From contig CALLII010000012.1 of the NCBI GenBank assembly GCA_938009745.1, positions 1 through 56,001 of the forward strand: a stretch of 56,001 nucleotides of DNA, read 5' to 3'. This document shows, piece by piece, positions 11,801-20,579 of the stretch. The stretch is from an uncultured Flavobacteriales bacterium (GTDB lineage: Bacteria; Bacteroidota; Bacteroidia; Flavobacteriales_D; CAJJDF01). A program made the translations under genes and the position numbers. Under the pieces are notes generated by a model. The model worked only from the letters and a program-made list of their open reading frames with translations, had not been told where the DNA came from and ran no database searches. Every line of letters starts with the position of its first letter. Positions within the stretch are counted from its first letter, which is position 1.

Positions 11801-12094
11801 GTTCAGAGTAAATTTTTATCTACGTTTCAAATTGTTGGATTTGCTGATGCAGGAACAGCTTGGACAGGAACAAATCCTTATTCTGAAGAAAATTCGTTTA
11901 ACATTACTCAAATATCTCAAAAACCAATTAATGTAATTATCCAAAACCAAAGAGAACCAATTATTTTTGGATATGGATTTGGATTAAGAGCCGAGCTATT
12001 TGGTTATTTTGTCAGATATGATTGGTCTTGGGGAGTTGAGGATGGAGTTGTACAAGGCCGTATCAACTATTTTTCTCTATCTTTAGATTTTTAA
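8858..12094 (+). CDS. Signal-peptide protein with pseudo-peptidase, TolB-like propeller and BamA-like beta-barrel
   Basis: The ATG at 8858 gives 1078 residues beginning with a clean signal peptide (LILLLVLLSYNSRSQ). A TTG at 8831 is rejected because it buries this signal. Residues about 30-285 resemble the gluzincin/peptidase MA fold: a helix at the place of HExxH reads ALTEALVSRM, with no histidines, followed by MPSWFAEGLYSYMGE with its conserved glutamate. Residues about 300-520 carry TolB/WD40-like blades (SLSPDGTKLAYTANE, WHPNGNTLAFIEE). A charged linker follows (about 600-670). The C-terminal 400 residues are an outer-membrane barrel of the Omp85/D15 type (GGVDGWLGARS, FGYGFGLRAEL) ending in F. 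Likely an outer-membrane protein. Function unknown; the protease part appears dead. Confidence 0.8.
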   Translation: MKIKITYYSALILLLVLLSYNSRSQFYNGSFQEFGKNRVQETTFFWQYYDFERFKVYFYGDGATNAEYAAKSIHKNLQELELFFETQLDSKFDVLVFNKHTDFKQSNVGLTNELSSNVGGRNSIIGNKIFLYFEQDHPDFDKQIRAALTEALVSRMVNQTSWKQVVRNSSAVEMPSWFAEGLYSYMGENWSATIETEIKDGIISGRYDKLGRLENIDAKHAGHAMWNYIAQVYGDEVIPQIIYLLSVSKSFESSFRFVLGKSTKSLNNDFVNYYKKSFEEKDENKAQPLQQEIEIKKRKKKGKITQFSLSPDGTKLAYTANEIGKYKVWIYDIPTKTYTKVRARGFKAERATDESFPLIDWHPNGNTLAFIEETDGEVYFNFYDLESKKTTKRAVQNVTKVTSFSYNETGTQFVFSGIQKGQTDLYLYTIIGNGYKKLTDDFSDDRDPRFIENSTKIIFSSNRKNDSLYVKAPIKPIANLYDIYIYDLNKKFQPTLKRVTNTPNINEMAPYELERFKYTYLSDENGLINRYVAVFDSVIASVDTVINYRYFSKSSEVTNYNKGISSIDYSDVTSEVGMVLKEDNKYLFYKGDLSIDQISDKETDDGEGNTEIKESEKRKSTVEIISIKPKTTDEEVIEISNYQFEREKPKEEVKKKEDLVFLNPENTLTKKELISYEFRLPTRKLYNINFTLDEVTSQIDNNFLNGTYQVFNPNNPVFNNQNVNLFNMVQIKDLMEDYRLIGGVNLSFNLRDNDYLLSFEDLSQRFDKKYLFTRQVYSTDINFIPVRTRIHEFKYRLKYPFNEISSLAVTFNLRNDNTIISALNRQTLEAEGTSRNMGGAKLEYVLDNTFDRGINLREGTRLKLFGEYYQEIYEAETDFFVVGADIRHYQKIHREMIFAGRVAASSSFGNRKLVYYMGGVDGWLGARSNESIVIPTDQGFAFQTIATPMRGFLQTTRFGNSFAVANTEVRWPVFEYFSEYPVQSKFLSTFQIVGFADAGTAWTGTNPYSEENSFNITQISQKPINVIIQNQREPIIFGYGFGLRAELFGYFVRYDWSWGVEDGVVQGRINYFSLSLDF

Positions 12095-12103
12095 ATCTAG
12101 TTT

Positions 12104-12505
12104 ATGGTTTTAGATACTCAAACAATAATTTATCTCATTTTAATAGGGATTACAGCAGGTGTTGTATCAGGTTTTATTGGTATTGGAGGAGGTATTATTA
12201 TTGTTCCTGCTTTAATATATTTAGTAGGATTGTCACAATTACAAGCACAAGGAACGAGTTTAGCACTCATGTTACCACCAATTGGTATTTTGGCATTTAT
12301 GCAATACTACAAAGCCGATAACGTAGATATTGATTTAAGAATGGTAGCAATAGTAGCTACTACATTTATAGTTGGAGGATTATTTGGAGCAAAATTAGCT
12401 CTCAAGATAAATGTAAACTTGGTCAAAATTATATTTGGTGTAATTATGTTATTAATCGCCTTAAAAATGATTTACAGTGGTTACAAACTATATTTTGCTA
12501 AATAA
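12104..12505 (+). CDS. Half-size TSUP (TauE/SafE) family permease
   Basis: Membrane protein of 133 residues with about four hydrophobic helices. The family motif GFIGIGGGIIIVPAL appears near residue 25 and a second G-A-K-L segment near 95. Full TSUP carriers have about 250 residues made of two such halves. This one has a single half and would have to dimerise, as half-size members are thought to. Substrate unknown (the family includes sulfite, sulfonate and other organic-anion carriers). It starts nine bases after the barrel protein and ends two bases before the amidohydrolase ATG, so it is part of one transcript. Confidence 0.85.
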   Translation: MVLDTQTIIYLILIGITAGVVSGFIGIGGGIIIVPALIYLVGLSQLQAQGTSLALMLPPIGILAFMQYYKADNVDIDLRMVAIVATTFIVGGLFGAKLALKINVNLVKIIFGVIMLLIALKMIYSGYKLYFAK

Positions 12506-12507
12506 GT

Positions 12508-13695
12508 ATGAACAAGAATTTACTTCAAAATATAAAACAACTCTCCAAAAATTATCTTGAGGAAGTAACTGCTATCAGAAGGCACATTCATCAAAATCCT
12601 GAATTATCTTTTGAGGAGCATAAAACTTCTGCTTTTATTCAGTCTAAATTAACTGAATTTGGTATTCCGTTTAAAACCGGATTCGTAAAAACCGGAATTG
12701 TAGCTTTAATTGAAGGGAAAAATCCATCAAAAAAAGTTATTGCTCTTAGAGCAGATATGGATGCACTTCCTATCATGGAAGGAAATGAGGTGAGCTACAA
12801 GTCACAAAATGAAGGAGTAATGCATGCTTGTGGTCATGATGTACATTCGTCTAGTTTACTAGGAGTAGCAAAAATTTTAAATCAGATAAAGTCTGAATTT
12901 GAAGGAACAATTAAGCTTATTTTTCAGCCAGGAGAAGAGAAATTACCTGGAGGAGCATCATTAATGATAAATGAGGGAGTACTTAAAAGTCCAGCTCCAG
13001 AAGCAATTGTTGGACAACATGTTTTTCCTGATTTACCATACGGTAAAGTAGGATTTAGAGGAGGAATGTACATGGCATCATGTGATGAAATTTATGTTAC
13101 AGTAAAAGGGAAAGGCGGACATGCTGCATTGCCACATAAGTTTGTAGATACAGTATTAATTTCTTGTCAAATAATTAATTCTTTACAACAAATAGTTAGC
13201 CGAAAAGTTAGGCCAGATATCCCTTGCGTATTATCTTTTGGCAAAATAAATACTACTGGTGGAGCTACTAATATTATTCCTGATGAAGTTAAAATAGAAG
13301 GTACATTTAGAACCATGAATGAAGAATGGCGAAATGAGGCTCATACATTAATGGTGAAAATGGCCGAAGATATCGCTAAATCTATGGGGGGAACCTGTGA
13401 CTTTGATATCCACAGAGGTTATCCTTTCCTTAAAAATGATATAAATACCACTGAAATCTCAAAATCAAGTGCTCAAGAATATTTAGGGAAAGAAAATGTT
13501 ATAGACCTTGATTTAAGAATGACAGGAGAAGATTTTGCTTATTATACTCAACACATTCCTGGTTGTTTTTATCGACTTGGGACTGGAGAAAGCTCAGGAC
13601 TTCACACTTCTACTTTTAATGTAGATGAGCAATCCTTAGAGATTGGAATGGGATTAATGAGTTGGATAGCAATAAATCAACTGCAAAGGCAATAG
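12508..13695 (+). CDS. M20 family metallo-amidohydrolase (N-acyl amino acid hydrolase-like)
   Basis: Cytosolic binuclear zinc hydrolase of 395 residues. Metal and catalytic residues are visible: Cys108 and His110 in HACGHDVH, the glutamate pair at 143-144 in FQPGEEK, His170 in VGQHVFP and a late histidine in SGLHTSTF. The satellite dimerisation domain lies around residues 185-300 (GKGGHAALPH). Relatives remove acyl groups from amino acids such as hippurate or indole-acetyl conjugates. The exact substrate cannot be told. It has no signal peptide. The ATG at 12508 is two bases after the previous stop. Confidence 0.93.
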   Translation: MNKNLLQNIKQLSKNYLEEVTAIRRHIHQNPELSFEEHKTSAFIQSKLTEFGIPFKTGFVKTGIVALIEGKNPSKKVIALRADMDALPIMEGNEVSYKSQNEGVMHACGHDVHSSSLLGVAKILNQIKSEFEGTIKLIFQPGEEKLPGGASLMINEGVLKSPAPEAIVGQHVFPDLPYGKVGFRGGMYMASCDEIYVTVKGKGGHAALPHKFVDTVLISCQIINSLQQIVSRKVRPDIPCVLSFGKINTTGGATNIIPDEVKIEGTFRTMNEEWRNEAHTLMVKMAEDIAKSMGGTCDFDIHRGYPFLKNDINTTEISKSSAQEYLGKENVIDLDLRMTGEDFAYYTQHIPGCFYRLGTGESSGLHTSTFNVDEQSLEIGMGLMSWIAINQLQRQ

Positions 13696-13733
13696 TAGGA
13701 ACAGTATTCCGTTACAGAATTTAAACCAATGAT

Positions 13734-16103
13734 ATGCTCAAGAGATTACTATTTTTTTCAATTTACTTTCTTATCTGTATGGCTATTCAAGCCCAAGGGG
13801 TGGGGCTTGGTAAGTGGAAAAACTATTTTCCTTTTCGTAATGTAATTCAAGTTATTAGTAATGGAGATAAGGTATACGGAGCAACACGAAACGGAATAAT
13901 CGTTAATGATTATGAAGACGGAACTACGGAGCAATTAACCGAAATAAATGCTCTTTCGGATAATAACATTTCTGCTATTGGCTTTAATACTGATAACAAT
14001 GCTCTTATAGTAGGTTATGAAAATGGTAATGCAGATATTGTTATCGATAATGAAACGACTAATCTTTTTCAAATTAAAGAGAGTAATGTAACTGGAGATA
14101 AAGGGATTAAAAGTATTTTCTGTAAAGATGATTTGGCATATCTTTCATGTGGATTTGGAATTGTAGTTTTTGATATTGCAAAAAAAGAAATTAAGGACAC
14201 CTATATTTTTGGACCTGGTGGTTCTCAAATAAAAGTAAATGCTGTTTATGTAGAAAGTGGTTTAATTTATGCAGGAACCGAAAATGGATTGTATACAGCT
14301 TCTGAAACTAGTGCTTTCCTTACTGATTTTAATTCTTGGTCAGTTCTTAGTTCAATCCCAAGTGGAAATAGAGAGATTGATAATATTTTAGAATTTGATA
14401 ATAAGCTACTGTTTAATACGCAAAACTCGATATCCTCAGATTCAGTTTATTGGTATGATGGATCTAATTGGGGAAGAATAACCTCTCTTTCTGATGAAAA
14501 GAACAATTCTATTGTCGCCTCTGAAAACGAATTGATTATTAGTCGTTTTGATTCCATTTATATATTGGATAATTCCTTTACTCAAATAAAATTATTTGAT
14601 GATTATGATGGGTTTTGGAAACCAAGATCTAATTATGTTATTAAGAACAATAACACTTATTATGTTGGAGATAGCGAAAATGGAATAATTTCTCTTACTT
14701 CCAATGGTAATGGAAGTTTTAACCAACCCAATTCAATTTTTTCGAATAACATTTTTGATATTGAAGCGGTTAATGGGAATCTATGGGGTTCATCTGGAAG
14801 CTTAGTAGGAGGAGGATGGAACAAAACATTTAATAATGATGGAAGTTTTCACTACAACATAACAGAAGATAACTGGACCATATATGGAATTGCATTTTTA
14901 AATACCCAGTTTTGTTTTCCAGAGAGTTGTAATCCAATTACCTCAACTCCAGTTAGTTGTGTAAATGATTTAGTTGGTATGGCAATAAACCCAGCTACTC
15001 CTGATAAAGGATATGCTTGTTCATTTTCTAATAAAGGAGTTTTAGAATTGCAGGATAACAAAATAGTAAAAGCTTATGATACATGTAACTCTAGTCTTCA
15101 AATTAGTTCAGTTCATAATGATCGAATTGCAATTGCGGATGCCGAGTTTGATGGAGAAGGGAATTTATGGGTAATAAATTCTTGGGCTGGTAATTCTTTA
15201 TCAGTTAAAACTGTAGATGATGTCTGGAAATCATTTGACTGTGGTGCAAGTAGTTCTAACATTATTGGATCAAAAATAATAGTAGGTGAAACAACAGGCT
15301 ACAAATGGATTATTTTTAAAGATCAGCATTTACTTGCCTATAATGACAATGGAACTATTGATGATGAATCGGATGATGAGTTTCAACTCATTAATGGAAT
15401 AGCCTCAAACGGTAGCTTAGATGAGACTCCAACTTCAGTTGCCGAAGATAAAGATGGCGAAATATGGATTGGTACCGAAAAAGGAATATTTGTAATTTTT
15501 ACACCAAACGAAATTTTTAATTCAGGTAATTTTACAGCTCAAAGAATAAAAGTAGAACTCGAGGGAAATATAGAGCTTTTGCTTGAAAATGAGTTTATTA
15601 CTTCGGTACAAATAGATGGGGGAAACAGAAAATGGATAGGTACACAATCATCAGGAGTATTTTTATTATCTGCAGATGGAACTGAACAAATCCAAAATTT
15701 CACTAAAGAAAACAGTCCTTTATTATCCAACAGTATCAATGATATTGCTATTGATGGAGAGAGCGGAGAGGTTTTTATTGCTACTGATCAAGGTTTAATT
15801 TCGTACAAAGGTGATGCGACAGAGGGAAAACAAACCTACCAAGATGTATATGCTTTTCCTAATCCAGTTACTCCAGGATATGATGGAAAAATTGGAATTA
15901 GAGGTTTAGTAGAAAACTCTGATGTAAGAATAACTGATGTTGCAGGTAACGTAGTTTTTGTGACTAAGTCACTTGGAGGTCAAGCAGTTTGGGATGGAAG
16001 AACACTAGAAGGAAACAAAGTTAGTTCAGGTGTTTACCTTGTGTTTATGACAAACGAAACTGGAACAACAGATGAAGTAACCAAAATTTTATTTATTAAA
16101 TAA
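13734..16103 (+). CDS. porZ: T9SS protein PorZ
   Basis: Surface component of the type IX secretion system, part of the complex that works with the sortase PorU to process and anchor cargo. The 789-residue protein has a signal peptide (MLKRLLFFSIYFLICMAIQAQ) and an opening GKWKNYFPFRNVIQV. Repeated two-component-regulator-type propeller blades follow (VYGATRNGIIV, IYAGTENGLYTA, IWIGTEKGIFVI, KWIGTQSSGVFLL). The C-terminal domain has the PorZ-type signature YAFPNPVTPGYDGKI, then ITDVAGNVV and GGQAVWDGR. That domain resembles a T9SS signal but in known PorZ is retained. It lies 38 bases after the amidohydrolase. Confidence 0.92.
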   Translation: MLKRLLFFSIYFLICMAIQAQGVGLGKWKNYFPFRNVIQVISNGDKVYGATRNGIIVNDYEDGTTEQLTEINALSDNNISAIGFNTDNNALIVGYENGNADIVIDNETTNLFQIKESNVTGDKGIKSIFCKDDLAYLSCGFGIVVFDIAKKEIKDTYIFGPGGSQIKVNAVYVESGLIYAGTENGLYTASETSAFLTDFNSWSVLSSIPSGNREIDNILEFDNKLLFNTQNSISSDSVYWYDGSNWGRITSLSDEKNNSIVASENELIISRFDSIYILDNSFTQIKLFDDYDGFWKPRSNYVIKNNNTYYVGDSENGIISLTSNGNGSFNQPNSIFSNNIFDIEAVNGNLWGSSGSLVGGGWNKTFNNDGSFHYNITEDNWTIYGIAFLNTQFCFPESCNPITSTPVSCVNDLVGMAINPATPDKGYACSFSNKGVLELQDNKIVKAYDTCNSSLQISSVHNDRIAIADAEFDGEGNLWVINSWAGNSLSVKTVDDVWKSFDCGASSSNIIGSKIIVGETTGYKWIIFKDQHLLAYNDNGTIDDESDDEFQLINGIASNGSLDETPTSVAEDKDGEIWIGTEKGIFVIFTPNEIFNSGNFTAQRIKVELEGNIELLLENEFITSVQIDGGNRKWIGTQSSGVFLLSADGTEQIQNFTKENSPLLSNSINDIAIDGESGEVFIATDQGLISYKGDATEGKQTYQDVYAFPNPVTPGYDGKIGIRGLVENSDVRITDVAGNVVFVTKSLGGQAVWDGRTLEGNKVSSGVYLVFMTNETGTTDEVTKILFIK

Positions 16104-16209
16104 AAATTGGCACATCTCGCTTTTAGTATAGATAACTATGAGACTGTGAATCATTATTTTTTCGAAAATATCTCGTAAGTTAGTCGCTTATTAAAGCAGA
16201 ATAAATAAA

Positions 16210-18027
16210 ATGAAGAACATTTCTTTTTCACTTTCCACCTTGGCGCTTATCTTATCCATAGTTTTTGTGGTAGGATATAGAAGTGCTAATGTATCTGAAA
16301 ATGAGATGTCTTGGGATGTCTTAGGGTATTACCTTCCACTTCCTGCAACTTTTATCTATGAAGATGCTTTACTTGAAAATCCTACTTGGATTAAAGAAAT
16401 AAATGAGGAAAAACAGCTTACTGGAACCTTGTATCAAATCTCAACAAATGATGAAGGCGAACCTATTTATTTCTTCTTGCTAGGAATGGCTATTCTTTAT
16501 TTACCTTTCTTTTTAATTGGTCATGGAGCAACCTATATTACTGGCTATCCACCAGATGGATTCAGTTTGCCTTATCAATATGCAATGGTTTTTGGTGCAA
16601 TGATTTACACCATTGTTGGGCTCATTTATTTACGAAAAATACTAAACCATTATTTGCCTGATAAAATTACTGCAGCAGTGATTTTAATAGTAGTTTTTGC
16701 AACTAACTACTCCCATCACCTTACTCTTAAAAACCTAGAGACCGTTAACGTTCTTTTTATGTTTGTGTGTCTTATTATTTGGAATACCATTAGATGGCAT
16801 CAAGATTTTAAATTAAAAAATTTAATAGCCATAGGATCATTTATTACCCTAATGGCAATGGTTAAACCAAGCGAAATAATGATAGTATTCGTTCCGCTTT
16901 TATGGGGAGTATTTTCTAAGGAAACTTTTTATAACAAGCTTAATTTAATAAAGCAATATCGGAAGCAGTTTATGGTTGCAATACTTTGTTGTTTGCTATT
17001 AGCTCTGCCTCAAATGAGTTATTGGTTAATACGAACAGGCCATTTGTTTTATGATAGTTACAAAAACCCGGGAGTAGGGTTAGATGTATTCTCACCTTAT
17101 TTATTTCAATCTTTATTTAGTTATAAAAAAGGTTGGCTTATATACACACCAGTAATGATTCTGGGTGTAGTTGGATTGTTTTATTTATGGAAAAAAATGA
17201 AGAAAGAGAGACTAGCTCTTTTGGTTTATTTCCTAATAGCATTTTGCATAATTATTAGCTGGACCGAATGGTGGTACGGAGCAGGATTTTCTAATCGTCC
17301 GTTAATTACTGCATATCCAATATTAGCCTTGGCAATAGGGTTTTTACTGTTAAAAATCAGTGAAAGTAAGTTTTGGATTAAAACTTCAGTAGTCGCTTTT
17401 GTTTTTGTCGCTTTGTTTTTTAATCAGTTTCAATGGTGGCAATTACGAGCAGGAATCCTTGAGCCGTATAGAACTACCAAAGAGTATTATTGGGCAAGTT
17501 TTTTAGCAACTTCGGTAACTCCTGAAGACAAAGAAAAGCTATCTCTTTACAGAGATTTTGATGGAGACCAAGCCTTTACTGATATCGATAATTACAAGTT
17601 AATTAAAACGATACTGCTAGATTTTGAAGAATCAGAGGAGGAATATGTATTAACAGATTCAACTAATAATAAATTTGCTAGTCTTTCACCAGAAATTGAA
17701 TACTCCAAAACAATACAAGTTCCCTATCGCGATCTTACATCTAAAGATCATCTTTGGGTTAGAGTTTCAGTAGATTCTAAATTACAAACAAAGAACAGCA
17801 AAAAGCCAGTTGTTATAATTTCAATGGAAAGAAAAAATGGAGCTTATGGCTATACAGGAAAAGAAATTAATAGTATTGGCCTAACATGGTCTAATTTTCA
17901 ATTTGAATACCTCACACCACCAATCCGAAGTAGTAAAGACAAATTGAAAGTATTTGTTTGGAACATGGAAAAGTCTAATTTTGATATGGACAACCTGAAA
18001 ATAGAAATTTTTGAAAAGAAAGATTAA
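16210..18027 (+). CDS. GT-C type membrane glycosyltransferase-like protein
   Basis: Inner-membrane protein of 605 residues with roughly eleven hydrophobic segments in the first 410 and a soluble extracytoplasmic tail (about 420-605). An acidic residue in the first periplasmic loop (SWDVLGYYLPLPATF) resembles the catalytic Asp of polyprenyl-phosphate-sugar dependent GT-C enzymes such as ArnT/PMT (GT39-like). I cannot name donor or acceptor. It overlaps the next GT-C gene by 17 bases, so the pair is cotranscribed and probably acts on the same envelope glycan or lipid. The start at 16210 is an ATG in front of a good first transmembrane helix. Confidence 0.75.
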   Translation: MKNISFSLSTLALILSIVFVVGYRSANVSENEMSWDVLGYYLPLPATFIYEDALLENPTWIKEINEEKQLTGTLYQISTNDEGEPIYFFLLGMAILYLPFFLIGHGATYITGYPPDGFSLPYQYAMVFGAMIYTIVGLIYLRKILNHYLPDKITAAVILIVVFATNYSHHLTLKNLETVNVLFMFVCLIIWNTIRWHQDFKLKNLIAIGSFITLMAMVKPSEIMIVFVPLLWGVFSKETFYNKLNLIKQYRKQFMVAILCCLLLALPQMSYWLIRTGHLFYDSYKNPGVGLDVFSPYLFQSLFSYKKGWLIYTPVMILGVVGLFYLWKKMKKERLALLVYFLIAFCIIISWTEWWYGAGFSNRPLITAYPILALAIGFLLLKISESKFWIKTSVVAFVFVALFFNQFQWWQLRAGILEPYRTTKEYYWASFLATSVTPEDKEKLSLYRDFDGDQAFTDIDNYKLIKTILLDFEESEEEYVLTDSTNNKFASLSPEIEYSKTIQVPYRDLTSKDHLWVRVSVDSKLQTKNSKKPVVIISMERKNGAYGYTGKEINSIGLTWSNFQFEYLTPPIRSSKDKLKVFVWNMEKSNFDMDNLKIEIFEKKD

Positions 18028-19456
18028 TTATATTTTAAACCAGTATTGGGAGTTTCTACTGTTTTCAGTGTTGCTTACAATTCTTGTATTAAGTTGTGGT
18101 GATCATATTTTCTTTTGGGATACTGTTCAGCTTGGAGCACGCCATGCTACTTTTTATTATGAAAATGGGTTAAGTCTTGAGTTTTTACCAAACCAAATTG
18201 ATAGTGGTCATATTCCTAGTTTTGGTTATTTACTAGCCTTATGCTGGACAATATTTGGTAAATCATTATTAGTTAGTCATTTTTTTGTTTTGCCTTTCGC
18301 AATAGGAATTGCCTGGCAAGCTCATAGATTTTTGAGTAATTTTATTAGTAAAAAAAATCTCATCTGGGCAATGCTTTTATTGCTTTTAGACACCACTTTT
18401 TTAAGCCAAGTATCGCTAGTTTCTCCAGATATCCCTCTTCTCTTTTTCTTTCTATTAGGTTTAAACTCTATCTATTCCAACAAAAGGTTGAGTGTAGCCT
18501 TAGCCTTTTCATTTCTATTTTTAGTTAGCATGAGAGGAATGATACTTACAGTTCCTTTATTTTTATTTGATGTCTATCTTAATTCAAATTTTAGTTTCAA
18601 GAAACTAAAAATCTCGATTTTAGGACTATTAAAATTGGGGATTCCTTATCTACCAGCAGCTTTTATTTTTATTGGCTTTAGTTGGTTTCATTATAATCAA
18701 AAAGGATGGATAGGTTATCATGAAGATTCACCTTGGGCTATATTTTTCCAAAGAGTAGGAGTTTATGGAGCAATAAAAAATACAGCAGTTTTTGGTTGGA
18801 GATTATTAGATTTTGGGCGAGTTTTTATTTGGATGATTGGTTTAGCTAGTCTTGTTTGGATTTGGAAAAATAAATTCAAATTTTCTGTTAAAGCTAAACA
18901 GCTTTCAGTATTATTTATACTCATTATTTCGTTTTTATCAATTCCGGCAATTATTTATTTTGATTTAAAAGGACACAGATATTTTATGCCTATTTACTTT
19001 AGCGTTACGATTTTAGTAAGCTATCTTATTTTGGAAATAGTAGATAATAATCGATTCAAAAAAATCACAGTCTCATTAGGCTTAATAGGATTGATAACCG
19101 GAAGTTTATGGGTTTATCCCAGTCATATTGCTCAAGGATGGGATTCTACATTAGGTCACTTGCCGTATTATCAATTAAGAGAAAACATGATTAAATTTAT
19201 GGATGAAGCAGGAATTGATAAATCAAAAGTAGGGTTTGATTTTCCGGGTGGATACGAACAAAGATTTCTAGATTTATCTGGGGAAACATGGTTTTTCCCT
19301 GAGGTAAATATTGATAATCAAAACTATATTTTATATTCCAATGTTGTGAATGAATTTTCTGATGAAGAGTTAATAAATTTGCAAAACAATTGGGAGATTA
19401 TTCATGAAGAAAAATCTATGACAGTTGAGTTTATATTGTATCAAAAGGTACAATAA
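18011..19456 (+). CDS. GT-C type membrane glycosyltransferase-like protein (TTG start)
   Basis: Multi-pass protein of 481 residues with about ten hydrophobic helices. The first loop has GDHIFFWDTVQLGARHATF and then DSGHIPSFGYLLAL. The latter strongly resembles the D-x-GHPP-x-x-x-x-L-A element of ArnT/PMT-like GT-C transferases, though one proline is replaced (GHIP). The start is a TTG at 18011 inside the end of the preceding gene; no ATG occurs before the first helix, so a non-ATG start is needed. Likely uses a lipid-linked sugar on the periplasmic face; substrate unknown. Confidence 0.75.
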   Translation: MKRKINYILNQYWEFLLFSVLLTILVLSCGDHIFFWDTVQLGARHATFYYENGLSLEFLPNQIDSGHIPSFGYLLALCWTIFGKSLLVSHFFVLPFAIGIAWQAHRFLSNFISKKNLIWAMLLLLLDTTFLSQVSLVSPDIPLLFFFLLGLNSIYSNKRLSVALAFSFLFLVSMRGMILTVPLFLFDVYLNSNFSFKKLKISILGLLKLGIPYLPAAFIFIGFSWFHYNQKGWIGYHEDSPWAIFFQRVGVYGAIKNTAVFGWRLLDFGRVFIWMIGLASLVWIWKNKFKFSVKAKQLSVLFILIISFLSIPAIIYFDLKGHRYFMPIYFSVTILVSYLILEIVDNNRFKKITVSLGLIGLITGSLWVYPSHIAQGWDSTLGHLPYYQLRENMIKFMDEAGIDKSKVGFDFPGGYEQRFLDLSGETWFFPEVNIDNQNYILYSNVVNEFSDEELINLQNNWEIIHEEKSMTVEFILYQKVQ

Positions 19457-19458
19457 TC

Positions 19459-19486
19459 TTGAATTTCATTTTTTTTACTAAATTTA
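19459..19486 (+). promoter_or_regulatory. Putative promoter of the phosphorelay operon
   Basis: A TTG at 19459-19461 is followed after 17 bases by TAAATTTA (19479-19486), seven of eight matches to TAnnTTTG. A transcript would start near 19493, giving a leader of about ten bases before the ATG at 19505. Plausible but short of a full match. Confidence 0.3.
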
Positions 19487-19504
19487 CCCATTAATTCCGA
19501 TCCT

Positions 19505-20242
19505 ATGTCTAGAAAAATGACTTGCATATTAGTTGATGATGATGAAACCTCAAGGTTTATCATAACTAATTTAGCTAATAAGAATGATAATATTCAATTA
19601 GTTAAATCATGCAGTAATGCTCGTGAGGCGAGAGAAACATTAGATGAACGAGACATAGATTTAATGCTCTTGGATATCGAAATGCCTTATGAAAATGGGA
19701 TTGATATGCTCGAGAAATTAGAAAAAAAACCTCAAGTAATTTTTATTACTTCTCAAACTAAACATGCTATAAAAGCATTTGAGTTTGATGCAATTGACTA
19801 CATTGTAAAGCCACTGGATTACAGCAGATTAAATGAAGCATTGGAAAAAGCCAAACGAAGAATATTTGGTTTGCCTACTGAAAATGTGGAGAATTTATCA
19901 GATGAGTTTTTATTGATAAAAAAGAACAGAGAGACTCAGAAAATGGGTTACAATCAAGTTCATTTTATCGAAGGTTCAAGTAGTTACGTAACTTATCATA
20001 CCTCAGAAGGTAAAATAACAACAACAGGAATACTAAAACAAATCGAAGAAACTATTAATACGGAAGTTTTTGTGCGAGTTCACAGGTCTTTCTTGGTGAA
20101 TATCAATAAGATAGTAAAAATTAGTTCAGAAGAAGTGGTAGTTCGGCAACAATCTCTCCCTTTGTCTCGTAAGTACAGAAAGGAAGTGATACAAAAGTTT
20201 AATGAACTAAACCAAGCAGTAAATGAGAATAGCATTAATTGA
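19505..20242 (+). CDS. LytTR family response regulator
   Basis: DNA-binding regulator of 245 residues. The receiver domain (about 5-125) has the acidic cluster VDDDE, phospho-acceptor Asp57 in LLDIEMPYENG, a switch Thr/Ser in FITSQT and the conserved lysine in IVKPLD. The LytTR domain (about 140-240) shows NQVHFIEGSSSYVTYHT and VFVRVHRSFLVNINKI. No LytS-type kinase gene lies next to it. It overlaps a lone receiver by 20 bases, and that gene in turn overlaps an HPt gene, which points to a multi-step phosphorelay. Targets are unknown. Confidence 0.93.
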   Translation: MSRKMTCILVDDDETSRFIITNLANKNDNIQLVKSCSNAREARETLDERDIDLMLLDIEMPYENGIDMLEKLEKKPQVIFITSQTKHAIKAFEFDAIDYIVKPLDYSRLNEALEKAKRRIFGLPTENVENLSDEFLLIKKNRETQKMGYNQVHFIEGSSSYVTYHTSEGKITTTGILKQIEETINTEVFVRVHRSFLVNINKIVKISSEEVVVRQQSLPLSRKYRKEVIQKFNELNQAVNENSIN

Positions 20243-20579
20243 TGATGATGCAACTACTAATTTTATTAATAAAAGTAAATTAGTAAAACAAGTAGAAAAG
20301 TGCGAAGTGTTTCCATTTTCAAATGGAAAAGAGGCAATTGATTTTTTAGCTTCTGGAAATAAGATTGATGCAGCATTGTTGGATATGAATATGCCTGTAA
20401 TGAATGGGTTAGAGTTTCTTAAGGCTCATTCCGAGCTTCCTGAAGATAAAAAAATCACTAAAGTATTTTTGTTTGTTGAACAAAATGTAGACGAAACTTT
20501 TAAAGAAAAATTTAAGTTATTTCAAGTTTTTAAAAAGCCTCTAACTGCTGAAATCATAGATCTTATTACTAATGATTAA
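20223..20579 (+). CDS. Stand-alone receiver-domain protein
   Basis: A 118-residue single receiver domain with no output domain. Acidic residues Asp7-Asp9 (LIDDDA), phospho-acceptor Asp54 (LLDMNMPVMNG) and the lysine at 104/105 (FKKPL) are present. The switch Ser/Thr is missing: the strand reads KVFLFVEQN where S or T would stand. That suggests a phosphate shuttle or sink rather than a classic switch. It starts with ATG inside the previous gene and overlaps the HPt gene by eight bases, so the three are translationally coupled. Confidence 0.88.
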   Translation: MRIALIDDDATTNFINKSKLVKQVEKCEVFPFSNGKEAIDFLASGNKIDAALLDMNMPVMNGLEFLKAHSELPEDKKITKVFLFVEQNVDETFKEKFKLFQVFKKPLTAEIIDLITND

